Of a stretch of 64,000 bases of DNA, positions 11,525-22,456 are shown piece after piece. The notes beneath the pieces were generated by a model. The model was not told the DNA's origin, made no database searches, and saw nothing but the letters and a program-made list of their open reading frames with translations. The stretch lies in the NCBI RefSeq assembly GCF_902635505.1, contig NC_045432.1, forward strand, positions 71,803,823 through 71,867,822. The letters run 5' to 3'. A program made the position numbers and the translations under genes. Each line of letters opens with the position of its first letter. Within the stretch, counting starts at the first letter, position 1. The DNA comes from Sarcophilus harrisii. Taxonomy: Eukaryota; Chordata; Mammalia; Dasyuromorphia; Dasyuridae.

Positions 11525-11908
11525 GCCATGAGAACTAAGGTGAAAAAAAAGAACACACTTTTGGAGTCTCAGTGTAGACAGACAGAACTTTGACTTCCCA
11601 AGTTTCGGATCTAATCAGTTCTACACTAATCAGAAAGTTCAGCTTCCCTGAAAAAAAAAGAAAATATTCCCCCCCCCCATTTGTTTCCATGTATATCCCT
11701 GAGTTGGAAGTCAAGGGAACAAAGGAAAGTCATCACCCCTCTAGTCACTAACAGAATGAGCAATGGATGGTTTCAACTGACTCCATGATGCTGCAAAGAG
11801 CTGGTGCAGTCTTCCCCGACCTTTCATGTCCTCCAAATTGACCCAAAAGAGTGAAGACATTTTCCCAACCCCTTGCTTGGAAGCAGAGTCACCAGGGCCT
11901 GGGTCTAC

Positions 11909-12043
11909 ATTGGGTACTAGCTGAAAAAAGAGTCCTCTGCATGAAGGGAACTTTCAAAGCCTTCTTTCTGCTGGTTAGGGACAACTGTTAACAGCATTAT
12001 TTTCCCCCAAATTACAAAAAAAATTATTGCACTTTTAATTTGC
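11909..12043 (+). repeat. Inverted duplication A, left arm (135 bp)
   Basis: The reverse complement of 14360-14494 aligns over all 135 bases with no gaps and about 8 mismatches (about 94%). Similarity stops sharply at both ends. The sequence matches no repeat family I recognise. The arms enclose 2,316 bp. Confidence 0.9.
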
Positions 12044-13200
12044 CCAACATTTGTGAGGTCCTTCCTCCCAAACTCTCGGTCCCCTGTGTAACCCAGCTTC
12101 GTCTGGCTGTACTCTTGTCCTCTGGCTGTTTAAAGGGCTGCTTCAGACCCCCACCCCCCCACTCCACCACATAACCACTTTATGAGAGTGGATGCCGGTT
12201 CCTGGCTGGACCTTCCCCACAGTCACCATCCCTTGAAGATACTCAACGCTGAGTTTCTAGTCATTTCAGTTCGAGTTAACAGACTTATTAAGTAAGTGTC
12301 CTCTATTAAGTAAGTGTTCCAGACACTGGCATTGGGAAAATTGGTTATTTCCCAAAGTTCCGTTGTGTCTCCTTTTGTAATGCCCAGAATTGCCCGCTAA
12401 TTGATCTTCTGTGAGAATCCAAGTTTTCAGATAGTGACTGAGCTGAAAGGCTCACCCATATTTGCTTTCTAAGCCTTGAGATCATGCCAAGTAACAATTG
12501 GTTGAAGGAACTTTTTAGTCTGAAAAAAACTAGGACTCGGTGGGGAGGGAGGGACATAATAGCGATTGTCCGCTCTGGAGCATAGGAAGGGCCTTCCCAT
12601 TAACAATAAAGGCCTCTTTTAACTGGAACCCAGATTTTAGTGCCTCAAAGAGAGCAATGAGCATTTTCATGGAAGGAGGGAGGACTTTTGAGAAGGACAT
12701 ATAAGCAAATGACAACAACAAGAACCACTCGGTAGGAGTGTAAACACTGCTGGGGCGCATTCAGCGTGTGTATCTTGCTGAGAACATGCTACCCATTCTC
12801 CGTAGTGCTGGAAGACAAGGACACTAACTTTCAGAACGGAGAATCGGTCCACTAGGCTGAGAGCCAAGAGTCTCTTCTGGTCCAAGGCTAAGTTGGGCCT
12901 GATGCTAAGTCAAAGAAAGTCTTTGCAAGAGAAGAGGCTGCAATGTGCGATTGTTATTGTCTGGGGGAGTGAGTGGGACAGCATCGGGTTTCCACGGCAA
13001 ATCCAATTCTCCCTCAGCAGATGTTGTTGCTGAAAAGTGGCCATCATATGGTGGGAAGCTCTTCTGCCCCCAGACAAAGCCTGGACAGAGACAGAGAGTG
13101 GTTTTTGAGTCCTAGGAGAAAACTGAGCATTCTTTTCTATTGCAACATGCTTTTCCTTCCAGGAATCAGTAGAGAAGGCACCCAGAAGAGCACGGCACTC
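12044..13200. other. Low-copy DNA with minor duplications
   Basis: No gene is seen. A 'tattaagtaagtgt' word is repeated in tandem at about 12287-12318 with an 18-bp period. The rest shows no recognisable elements. Confidence 0.4.
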
Positions 13201-13204
13201 TCTT

Positions 13205-13370
13205 TGATGCAGTGTAGCCTGATGGGTTGAGCGCTAAACTCGCTCAGGGAAGCCTCAGGTTCAAATCTGACCTGTGTTATTGAAGAGCTGGGTGATGGAG
13301 AGCAATCCACGTGACTTTCTTGAGCTTCAGTTCCCCTCTCTGCATAGTGGGGCAATACCAACTTCAGAGG
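13205..13370 (+). mobile_element. tRNA-derived/MIR-class SINE
   Basis: A tRNA-like head ('gatgggttgagcgctaaa') is followed by 'aggttcaaatctgacctg', a B-box-like promoter word, and then a 'cttcagttcccctctctg' core. Confidence 0.55.
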
Positions 13371-13929
13371 CAGAACCCAGCTAACAACGCTAGCACGCAA
13401 GGCAAGCGTCACAAAACACTCCTGAGACATCCGGCCAGAAAGGCAGCTTCCAATGGGTGTTTTAGGACAGTTTCACTCAAGGTGGAGAGCAACAGGAGGC
13501 CTTTCAGAAGAGACACCCCAGAACGCTTACTATGGTGAGGCTGTTAGACTCCTAGCAGCCACCAGCATTGGGGAAACCACCGACAGGGCAGGACCAGCAC
13601 TAGAAAGTGCTTCCCATTTTCACTAATCATTCTTGTGAACTAAGTTAACCTCATTTGTTTCTATCTGTGAAGAAAATAAGGACTTTCAGTAGCTTTAAAA
13701 TGTCCTGGCTCTGGGACAAAGCCCTTATCACTCCACCTTAGTTACAGCTCTGTCCCCAGAGAATGATGCAGCTTAGATAAGGTAAGGCATGTAAGGTGCT
13801 TTGGAAACTTGAAAGCATTGTAGAAATTGAGTGATTATGTACAGTCATATGATACAGTCTAAGGTCAAAATATGCCTATTGTTCTATATTTCCAAAGCCT
13901 TCTATACATTGTATAGCTGCATTCCGAAG
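13371..13929. other. Low-copy DNA, no gene recognised
   Basis: No supported coding or RNA gene is seen. A degraded SINE 3' end ('gtgctttggaaacttgaa') may lie near 13795-13840. Confidence 0.35.
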
Positions 13930-14045
13930 AAGCAGCATCATATTGTGATTAAAGAGCCAGACTCCTAATGAGGAAGCCCGGGAATTAAGTCCTGCCCCAT
14001 CCCATGCACCAGCCATATGACCCTGGGCAGGTCAGTTTCCCTGTA
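13930..14045 (+). mobile_element. MIR-class SINE
   Basis: 'atgaccctgggcaggtca' follows a degraded tRNA-like head in sense orientation. Confidence 0.55.
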
Positions 14046-14141
14046 AAGGCGACAAGCAGCTCCCTAACACAGCTTTTGGCTACAGTTTGAACTGGTAGAC
14101 TAAGGCTTTTCTATGCTGATAAAATCATAGATCTGGTCACC

Positions 14142-14177
<36 letters not shown>
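14142..14177. repeat. (CA)n microsatellite
   Basis: This is an uninterrupted CA dinucleotide run of about 36 bases. Confidence 0.95.
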
Positions 14178-14180
<3 letters not shown>

Positions 14181-14359
14181 TGTTCTACTTCCCCTTTTCT
14201 CCCAAGATCCCAAAGCACTCTGAGAGCTTGAATGATTCCCCACCATCACCTGCTTTCCATAGGCTGAGACAAGACCACAGGGGTTAAGAAATGTGTCTAA
14301 AGCTGCAGGGGCAAACCGGAAACAAGGTCCATTTGTTGTTTCTATGTTGGCAATAATGA

Positions 14360-14494
14360 GCAAATTAAAAGTGCAATAATTTTCTTTGTAATTTGGGGAA
14401 AAATAACTCTGTTAACAGTCGTCCCTAACCATCAGAAAGAAGGCTTTTAAAGTTCCCTTCATGCAGAGGATTCTTTTTTCAGCTAGTACCCAAT
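14360..14494 (-). repeat. Inverted duplication A, right arm (135 bp)
   Basis: This is the partner of 11909-12043 in opposite orientation. The arms have the same length and about 94% identity. No poly-A tail or flanking target-site duplication is visible, which argues against a retroposed copy. Confidence 0.9.
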
Positions 14495-15125
14495 TACCGT
14501 AAATTGCTGCAGTTCCTAATTGTTACTGCAAGGCAACTAAACATTGTTATGTTGACTACTCAAGAGTGGATTGTTAATGGCCTTAATCATCGGATAATCT
14601 GGTAATATAATCAATGTCACTGGCATATACCTTCCGGAAACAACAGGCTTGCTTGATGGACACATCAGCTGGGAAACACACATGGGTCCTTCGAGGGAGC
14701 CTTTCAATCCCAATGTTTTTTTCTCTTTCCTTGGAGAAGGGAAACCGTTCAGTTCTCATGCCAGGGAAAAAAGCCGGCTGTCGCTTTCTACCTCAAGTCA
14801 CCAGAACATCATATCTCTTCCCTGAACAAAAGCGTCCGACCGCACCAACTCTTCGACCCGCCTCGCCATCGTTTCTTTCCTTAAAAAGCAACACAGAACA
14901 AAACACGTTTCCATTGGTTCTGCTCTTTTCTATCGTTGTCCCCTTCCAACGTCACAGATCGCCCCCCCCAACGGAATGATGGGACAGAGTTCCCAAGTCC
15001 CGTTCCTGATGTCCTATTGGCTGTGGCTATTAAGCCAGGGAAACTTTGGCTCCAATTGTTGAGTTGGCGTCCATTCGAGCCTCTGACCTGAACTTTGCAG
15101 CCTATGGGTCTATTTCTATTAGCAT
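14495..15125. other. Low-copy DNA, no gene recognised
   Basis: A 121-codon open frame at 14614-14979 shows no recognisable domain or homology and is probably chance. Confidence 0.4.
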
Positions 15126-15127
15126 GG

Positions 15128-15247
15128 TTGATCAATTCAATACGATGAAGATTTATTAAATGTCTACTATGTGACTAACATTTACACTAGGGACTGGGCC
15201 ACAAAGACAAAAATGAAATGACCCTCCGGGAGCTTCCATTCTAGCTG
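15128..15247 (-). mobile_element. L2 LINE 3' end, antisense
   Basis: 'agatttattaaatgtcta' and 'gggagcttccattctagc' in antisense order identify the L2 tail. Confidence 0.6.
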
Positions 15248-15370
15248 GTGTAGCACATGGACGATCGGCCTTGTAGACATGGAAATCCAGAGTTCAAATC
15301 CTCGGTCATTTATTAACCCCTCACAGGGGGGCAAGTCACTTAATCCTTCCCATTTTCAATTTCCTCACAA
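15248..15370 (+). mobile_element. tRNA-derived/MIR-class SINE
   Basis: 'gagttcaaatcctcggtc' (B-box-like) is followed by 'gggcaagtcacttaatcc'. Confidence 0.55.
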
Positions 15371-15419
15371 TCGAGTATGACTAAATTCCTGACAGATCTC
15401 TGTATTGATTAAATTCTAA

Positions 15420-15900
15420 CTTCCTTCAATATTTTTTTCCCTTTACATTATCTGATCCCCAAATCAAATGTTCTTCATGGTTCTCCTTGCTTCAGGACAT
15501 ATGGGTCCACATGGGGCTTCCTAAATTTCTCTGAATTGCTCATATTTGCCATCCCTTCATGGAGGTCACATTTTTTATTATGTTCATGCGCCACAAGTCG
15601 GGCATGCAACTCCTGCTACAAAAAAATGCCATTATAAATAGTGCTGTGTCTGTAAAGCGTCTCTGTGTGTTTGACCTCTACGCCAACAGCAGAATCGTTG
15701 AATCAAAGGGTATATTCATTTGAGTGAATTTTCTAAGGTAACTTCAAATTGTTTTCAAGAACATTTGGACCATTTTGCAGCTCTACCAACAGTGCCTAAG
15801 TGTACCTGGCAAACATTTCACAACAAATGTTTCACTTGAAGAGCTCAAATCATCTTGTATCTTTTTGTCAACTTTGTGTTCTTCACAAAAGGCATTGTTG
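15420..15900 (-). mobile_element. Old L1 ORF2 3' fragment, antisense
   Basis: Antisense L1 ORF2 terminal sequence carries the 'gaatcaaagggtatattc' and 'ctctaccaacagtgccta' phrases. It is heavily diverged. Confidence 0.65.
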
Positions 15901-17055
15901 CCCTTGCCTTCAAAGTACACTTCGTTCTGGCTTTAACAGTTCTGCTGTCTGGAGCAGACACACAAGAGATGCCCTCAAGACATTGTTGAGACTAATGAGA
16001 GGCCGGTGGGGGAAACCTTAGAAATATAGCAGGAAGGCAGAGAGACCCAGGAACACCAGAGTGTGGGAGGACAACAGAGACACCAGGACACTCCAAGTCT
16101 TCTGTTGGGAAGGACGTTACCGATGGAAGGAGCAGGTAAGGAGCGGCCTGGGAGGAGATTACCGGGGAAGAACCTCTTCCGTATGATAGGTAACTTAGCT
16201 ACACTTGCTCATTAGGTTCTAAGCTCAGTGGTTTCAGCTTATAAAAAGAATACAAACATCATCAGTGTCCTAGAGAAGGGGTTCCATTTCCTCTACTCCA
16301 GTTACAACTCTGGATGAGGAAAAAAACGAATGCCAGTTACCCTGCTTTAGTGACAACTCGGGATGAGAAAAGCAAAAAGGGATCCAGCGTTCATTGCAAC
16401 TCTTACCGGTTCTACAATAAAAGGTTTACAGTGGAAATTAATTATAGCTAATGGAGTGGGGGGGGGGGCGCGGTAAGGTGAAGAGTTGTTGATGTGGACT
16501 TTGGACAACCAGTAACTAAAAAGAAACCACTGAGTGTTCTTGCTTGAGGGAAATAGAATCCAGAGAAGCTAAGTAGTTCATATTAAGAATTAATTCGACT
16601 GTAATTAATTGAATTGAAGACAAATATCTTTTTGGCTGATTTGATGTATTAAAAGCAAAGCAACAAAAGAGATAAGAGGCATATGTGGAGAAGCCAGAGC
16701 CTTGCCGTATGACTGCTGGTATCTGCCAGACAAGAACCAGGCACAGAGCAGAAGAATTGCATTTTGGAAGTGAGAAATGTGGTTTGGGCAACAGCTTGAG
16801 CTTGGTCTGGTAAAATCTTATGACGGTTCCAGTTGGTTGAATGTTCTAAATACTTCTGGAAAAGTAAAAACTATGACATAGCCTTAAAATGCTTTTCTCT
16901 ATTTATTTTATTTAACAGAAAACTTAATTCTTCCATCTCCATAAAGTTGAGTATTTCTAGAATTTGCGTTCATTCCAAAATCATGAATTGACTATAAATT
17001 CAATAAGTACTCGTGTCTCCGTGATATCTCGGTCATGTTGCTTTATCTGGTAAGT
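15901..17055. other. Low-copy DNA with a poly-G run
   Basis: No gene is recognised. A G homopolymer with GC tail lies at about 16456-16473, and a short 'aattaatt' inverted repeat lies near 16590-16610. Confidence 0.4.
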
Positions 17056-17057
17056 GT

Positions 17058-17165
17058 TAATGCCTTTTTACAGATGAGCAAATTGATGATCACAGAGAAT
17101 CATTGAGGTGTTCCAAGATGACAGTGGCAGTGCTAACAGAGCAGGGAACCGGCAGCACTCTTGAC
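17058..17165 (-). mobile_element. MIR-class SINE fragment, antisense
   Basis: 'tttttacagatgagcaaa' is the antisense MIR core. Confidence 0.5.
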
Positions 17166-17429
17166 CCATTGTTAATTGTTCTCCTCATTACCCTGGGCTA
17201 AGAAGTATATTAATTTATTCTCACTCACATGTACCTGATTCTTCTGCATTGCTTAACAATGTTTTAAAGGTTTTGGCTCGGGCCTTTGAATCAAAAAATC
17301 TTGTTGTTTCTAACAGAACATTAACCCAACCCCAGATTGGAGATTCTCTATTTAAATCTGAACCAAAGACAGACAGTAGTAGTTTCTTGACTTTGCCGAA
17401 ACCTTCATTCCAGCTCGGATTTGAATCAA

Positions 17430-17610
17430 AGTTTGGCAGAGTATATTGGACTGGCAGTCAGGAGACCTGGGCTCACAAGTCAGCTCTGTGACGTCAGTCA
17501 AGGCCGTTTCCTTCTCTGAGACTCACGTTCCTCCTCTATAAAAATGGGAGGGTTAGATCAGACCCCTCCAAGTCCTTTCCCGGGCTTAACATTCTACAGT
17601 GAGAGGCTTT
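17430..17610 (+). mobile_element. MIR-class SINE
   Basis: 'gactggcagtcaggagac', 'tcctctataaaaatggga' and 'gtcctttcccgggcttaa' occur in sense order. The copy is nearly full length. Confidence 0.65.
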
Positions 17611-17669
17611 TGAGTAGGAAGGGCTTCTTGGGACTACTCTGAGAACTTTAAACGAGAGAAAACAGAAGT

Positions 17670-17855
17670 CATGTTCCAGAGATTTAGATCTCAAGGGGAA
17701 GTTGGAGGGCAATGAATCCAAGAAGGTCCTTTGTTAGAGCTGAGGCCCACGGATGTGACTTGCCCAATTTATACAGTTAAAAAATAGCAAAACCCAGATT
17801 CAAATCCTGACTAGGTGCCTCCTCCCACTGCATCATTCTGTCCTCCAGCCCTCTG
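17670..17855 (-). mobile_element. MIR-class SINE, antisense
   Basis: 'gatgtgacttgcccaatt' and 'cagattcaaatcctgact' are the antisense SINE core and head. Confidence 0.55.
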
Positions 17856-18090
17856 TGGCTTTGTCACATACAGCCCTGAGCCACCAGAGCCCATGAAATG
17901 CCAGTACGAGCTGGAGAACTATCACACACCAAGCTTCACAGTGCTCATTGTTATGTGACTTTGTTACCAGTGATTACAAATGTGGCTGCAATCATACAGA
18001 TGGCTGACGGTGCAATCTGATTCAGTGGCAAAAGGAGTTCGGGGCTGGACCTTCCCTAAGAAGGAGAACAGAATTTTTTTTAGAATTGTG
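17856..18090. other. Low-copy DNA, no gene recognised
   Basis: A repeat-free stretch. The 17930-18000 part could be a conserved element but shows nothing diagnostic. Confidence 0.3.
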
Positions 18091-18094
18091 TAGA

Positions 18095-18910
18095 TGATAA
18101 CCCATACGAGCTAGCGACTGGGCTTCAAAGACAAAACAAAAAGCAACCCGTACCCTCAAAACGCTTATGTTCCACTAGGGAAGCATGGGACATATTAATA
18201 GAGAAGTGACTACAGAGTTATTTTAGGAGGGGGTCAAGAGAGGTCTAACTGAAAGAAAGTAACATTCAAGCCATGTGGGATCTCCTGCTCAAAGCCATGG
18301 CAACAGGAGAAGGAATGGTGTATATGAAGAACATGTCGTCAAAAGGGCAAATGGGCCAACTTGATGTGAATGGGAGCAATATGAAATAAGTCTGGAAAGG
18401 GGTATGGGAGCCAGACCGGTCAGAGCTTTGAATAGCCGGTAGAGGAGTTTGGCTTTGGGAGAGTGTGGGGAGTCTGGAGGCTGTAGGGAGTCACTGAAGG
18501 TTTTTGAGCAGAGGAGCGACATATGCTTTGGGACTATCAATTTGGCAGCCAGGTAGAGGATGGATCGGATATAGGAGACGTTGGAAGCAGGAAGACCAGT
18601 TCGGGGTCCAGGTGCAAGGGGGGAAGGACCTCAATTTGGGTAGAAGCTGTGAGTGGATAATGGAATGGATGTAAGAAGAGAAAAATATCTAAGACTTGAC
18701 AATGAGAGGATCTGGGGCTGAGGGAGAGAAAAGAGTCAAGGATGGTTAGTAGAATGGTCACACCCTGGCCAGAAACAGACTAATGAGGCAAAGGGATGGA
18801 CTTAGGAGGATAGAGAATGGATTCTCTTCCAGACATACTGGGTTTGAGATACCGATGGAACAGACTGTGAAGGAAGAGATTTCCAGCAAGCAGTTGGTAA
18901 CAAGGGATTG
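18095..18910 (-). mobile_element. L2 LINE, 3' coding plus UTR, antisense
   Basis: This is a long antisense L2. Read on the minus strand, it gives fragments typical of the L2 ORF2 C-terminus, for example LYRLFKALTGLAPIPLSRL followed by ISYCSHSH. Earlier plus-strand phrases such as 'tttttgagcagaggagcg' and 'ggatggatcggatatagg' are also L2. The frame is broken in several places. Confidence 0.7.
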
Positions 18911-19159
18911 GCGCTCTTGAGACAGCTAAGCGATAGAAGTTCCAAGGTCATGTCACATGGGACTATCTCGGCAATGTCATTCTATTTCTATGTGCGACTG
19001 GGGAAGAGCCAACAGCAGGTTATGGGGGGTACCTGATGCAAGAAAGGGTGGAACACCAGTGGAGAAGACCATATGACACTAGAGGACGACCAATAGGGCT
19101 CAATGCTAGGAAGATGTGGGGACATGTGCAGAGCTATCAGTGATGATGTTTAGACCTCC

Positions 19160-19549
19160 CCCGAATCAAGTGAAGGGCAAGAGGTAACTCGGGTCTGTCA
19201 GAAAGGAATTATGCAAAACCACATTTCATTCCTTGTTGGCCGTTTTTTTAACAGAAAGGAATATTAGCTAGTGGAGGAGATGATCATGGATTAGCTAGAA
19301 CTGCCATAAAATAGATCGTTTAGATATACAACTAGTTAAAATAAATTGATTACAAAGAGTTGTTTACTAAGGGTTCAATAGATTGGGGGGAGGTGTGGAG
19401 CAGGCCCCTCAGGGATCCATTCTGAGTTCAATACAATTCAATATTTTCATTCGTTACTTAGAGAAAGGAATGGGGAAGATGCTAATCAAATGTTCGGTTG
19501 CTCTTGAGCATCACAGGATAGGTATAAACTATGGGGTGATCGGGATAAA
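19160..19549 (+). mobile_element. L3/CR1-clade LINE, reverse-transcriptase fragment
   Basis: Sense translation around 19400-19500 gives PQGSILSSIQFNIFIRYLEK then MLIKCS. These correspond to the RT motif region (PQGS..GP.LFNIFIND) just before the catalytic YADD. The copy is decayed and is cut by a SINE at 19550. Confidence 0.7.
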
Positions 19550-19803
19550 GGGCAGCTACGTGGCACTGGAATGAACACGGGGCCAGGCCTGGAGTAAGGA
19601 AGACCCCACTTCCCGAATTCAGATCTGGCCTCAGACACTCCCTAGCTTTGTGACCCTAGACAAGTCACTTTACTGTGTTTTCCTCAGTTTCCTCATCTGT
19701 AAATGAGCCAGAAAAGGAAATGGCCAACTGCTCTAGTGTCGGCCAAGAAAACCTCAATGGGATCACCCCAAAATCAGACATGACTGGAACGAGTGGCAAC
19801 AAC
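19550..19803 (+). mobile_element. Full-length tRNA-derived SINE with RTE-like tail
   Basis: A tRNA-like head (ggcagctacgtggcac) is followed by a B-box-like 'attcagatctggcctcag', the MIR-like 'gtttcctcatctgtaaat', and a tail ending 'cagacatgactggaacga'. The tail resembles the 3' end of RTE (BovB-like) LINEs, which implies mobilisation by an RTE enzyme. It is inserted in an L3/CR1 relic. Confidence 0.75.
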
Positions 19804-19839
19804 CTAGTGATTAGTAAGAGAGAATCTAGATGAGATTCT

Positions 19840-20000
19840 CATGATGTGGTCGAAAGAGCATGTGACTAAGAATAAAGGTTCTCATGAAAGCTTTGCAGGG
19901 CAATGATTTCACTTTTCGGGGCCTCAGTTTTCTCATGTTAAATGGGGATGATGACCTCTGCCTCTCTCGCCCCTGAAGATTGTTGCAAGGATCACATATG
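19840..20000 (+). mobile_element. MIR-class SINE
   Basis: 'ctcagttttctcatgtta' and 'gaagattgttgcaaggat' occur in sense order. Confidence 0.55.
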
Positions 20001-20515
20001 CCATACCAGTATCAGTGAGATGGGAAGTAATGCCGTTATTAAGAGGCAGGAGAAGACTGCATGGCAGTAGGAGACAATGGGGTATGTGGCGTAGGAAACC
20101 CAAGAGAGAGGCATGGAGGAGAGCACAGTGTGGGCACAGGCCTTAAGGAGACTAGCCAGGGAAGCAGAGGCAGAAAATAGGAAAAAAATCTGGCGATGCG
20201 GGGAAAGGGGAGAGGAACGAGGCAGCAAAGAGAGCTGGGAAAAACAAATGAGAGAAGATGGCGGCTTCTGTGGCAGTGGAACTTACCGGCGCTCGCTACT
20301 GCCTGCCACACATTTTCCCGTGCCAACTTGGGTACTGCCGTGCGCTCGTTTATTCCCGTGTTTTTGGTTTATCTATGGGTTAGTGTGTAAACTCCTTGAG
20401 GACAGGTTTTCCTTCTCTCGGGGTCTCTGGTGCTTAGTTAGCTCTACCACCGGAACATAGATCCCACTGAGATTGATGTTTGCGGACTACCTAAAGCAAG
20501 CGAGAAGGCAAAGGA
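20001..20515. other. Low-copy DNA, no gene recognised
   Basis: Overlapping short open frames occur on both strands without recognisable protein features. Confidence 0.4.
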
Positions 20516-20519
20516 AAGG

Positions 20520-20702
20520 CAGGGGCTGGGATGGAGAGGGAGGGAGGATGAGAGAAAGGGACAACGGGAAGAAGGGATGAAAAGAGAAACAGAGAATGTG
20601 AGAGAGGCACACAGAGAAAGAAAGAATGAGAGGAAGAGAGAGAGTGAGAGAGACACAGAGAGGGAGAGAGCTAGAGACCCAGAGAGAATGAAAGACAGAG
20701 GG

Positions 20703-20756
<54 letters not shown>

Positions 20757-20886
20757 AAAGAGATTCAGAGAGAAAGTGAGAGGGACAGAGATACACAGAG
20801 GAAGAAAGAATGAGAGGAAGAGAGAGAGTGAGAGAGACACAGAGAGGGAGAGAGCTAGAGACCCAGAGAGAATGAAAGACAGAGGG

Positions 20887-20936
<50 letters not shown>

Positions 20937-21612
20937 AAAGAGATTCAGAGAGAAAGTGAGAGGGACAGAGATACACAGAGGAAGAAAGAATGAGAGGAAG
21001 AGAGAATAAAAGAGACATAGAGAGGGAGAGAGACAGAGACAGAGAGACAGGGAATGTAAGAGAGGGAGACAGACAGAGACAGAGAAAAACAGAGAGAATG
21101 AGAGCGACAAAGACACAGAAAGAGAGAGAATGAGGGAGAGGCAAAGATAGAGAAACACAGAGAATGAGAGAGAGACAGAGGGAACACCAGAGAGAGAATG
21201 AGAGAGACAGATGAGAGGGAGAATGAGAGAGAATAAGAGAGACAGAGGAGAGGGAGAATGAGAGAGAATGAGAGGGGGGAGGGAGAGAGAGAGGGAGACA
21301 GAATGAGAGAGAGAGAGGAAGAGAGAGAAACAGAGAGAATGTGAGAGAGAGATAATAAGAAAGAGACACAGCAAAAGACAGAATGAGAGAAAGGGAAAGA
21401 GAATGAGAGAGACAGAGATGGAGAGAGACAGACAGAGAATGAGAGAGATAGAGAGAGAATGTGAGAGAGACAGAGAAATGGAGAGAGAGACAGAGAGAAA
21501 AACAGAATGAGCAAAGCAGAGAGACAGAGAGAAAGACACACACACACACAGAGGGAGAGAGACAGAGAATCAGACAGACAGGGAGGAGGTGGGAGAGAGA
21601 GAGAAGGTCCCT
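20520..21612. repeat. 1.1-kb polypurine (GA-rich) tract with 180-bp higher-order repeat
   Basis: Almost uninterrupted purine on the plus strand. Between about 20620 and 21010 a unit of about 180-184 bp is repeated about twice, each unit holding a pure (AG)n core (20706-20750 and 20890-20930) and the same 'agctagagacccagagag' marker. Length differences come from the (AG)n cores. Leu/Ser open frames on the minus strand, up to 352 codons, are composition artefacts. Confidence 0.9.
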
Positions 21613-22384
21613 ACTTTCGGATTATGATTGGGGAGAGGTCAGAGGAAAGACGAAAAAACGAATTAAAATAATAAGGAATAAACACAAGGTCTAGTAAGAA
21701 AACAGACATTAGGATTCGGCTGAAAACAGTCATCTTTTCAAGAAAAGGAGCCAGGGTGTGATTGTTTCAGAGGAAATGGCGTTCTCTGAGATCCACATGG
21801 GAGGGAAGGGAAAGAAGGGAGAGTTTGGAGAAACGAAGTGCCAGAAAGACCTGAGAGAAGGAGAATGGGACAATCCTATGGGTGAGCTACATTGCAGGAG
21901 AAGTTGTGGGTGGGATGGGGGGAGAGAAGACCATGGAGCCTGGCCAGGTCATCTAGTCCCGTTCTTTTAGAGGGAACATCCCAGAGAAGGGCCCCAACAA
22001 GGAGCCAAGTGGCAAAGGCAAATGGGAGAGGTCCCGAGTCACCGGATAGGGGGAAGGCAGAATTTCAAGGAGAAAAACGCCGTGTCTGAGATGCTCCCTG
22101 TAGGGCTTGCAGAAGAGAATTCCCCAAACCAGGAAAGGCTAGAGAGGGAAACCAATTGCTTTCTAAGCAGTTCAATGCAAGCTCTTCCTGCTGGGTCTTT
22201 AGATAAAAGAAACACAGAGAGCGGCCTTTTTGTTTTGGGCACATAATTCAGGAGTTTATGCCCTTGATCTGACCTCTGTATTGGAAGATATATGTTGGCA
22301 GTTGTGAATGGAGGAGAGCAAAAAATCAGATTGTCTGTGTGCCTCTACAGGCAAAGAGGCAGTGAGCTGGGCCCGGCACTGAAC
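21613..22384. other. Low-copy DNA, no gene recognised
   Basis: No recognisable coding sequence or repeat. Confidence 0.4.
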
Positions 22385-22387
22385 GGG

Positions 22388-22456
22388 AGCAGGAAGAAGA
22401 AGAGGAGGAGGAGGAAGAGGAGGAGGAGGAGGAGGAGGAGGAGGAGGAGGAGGAGG
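22388..22456. repeat. (GGA)n microsatellite
   Basis: A run of AGG/GAG triplets, about 69 bases. Confidence 0.95.

Noticed and set aside
14614-14979. 121-codon plus-strand frame
   Set aside because: No known domain; composition and context look non-coding.
20487-21545. Leu/Ser-rich 352-codon minus-strand frame and overlapping frames
   Set aside because: Produced by the GA-rich tract: all frames give low-complexity SLSLS-type peptides, with no domain.
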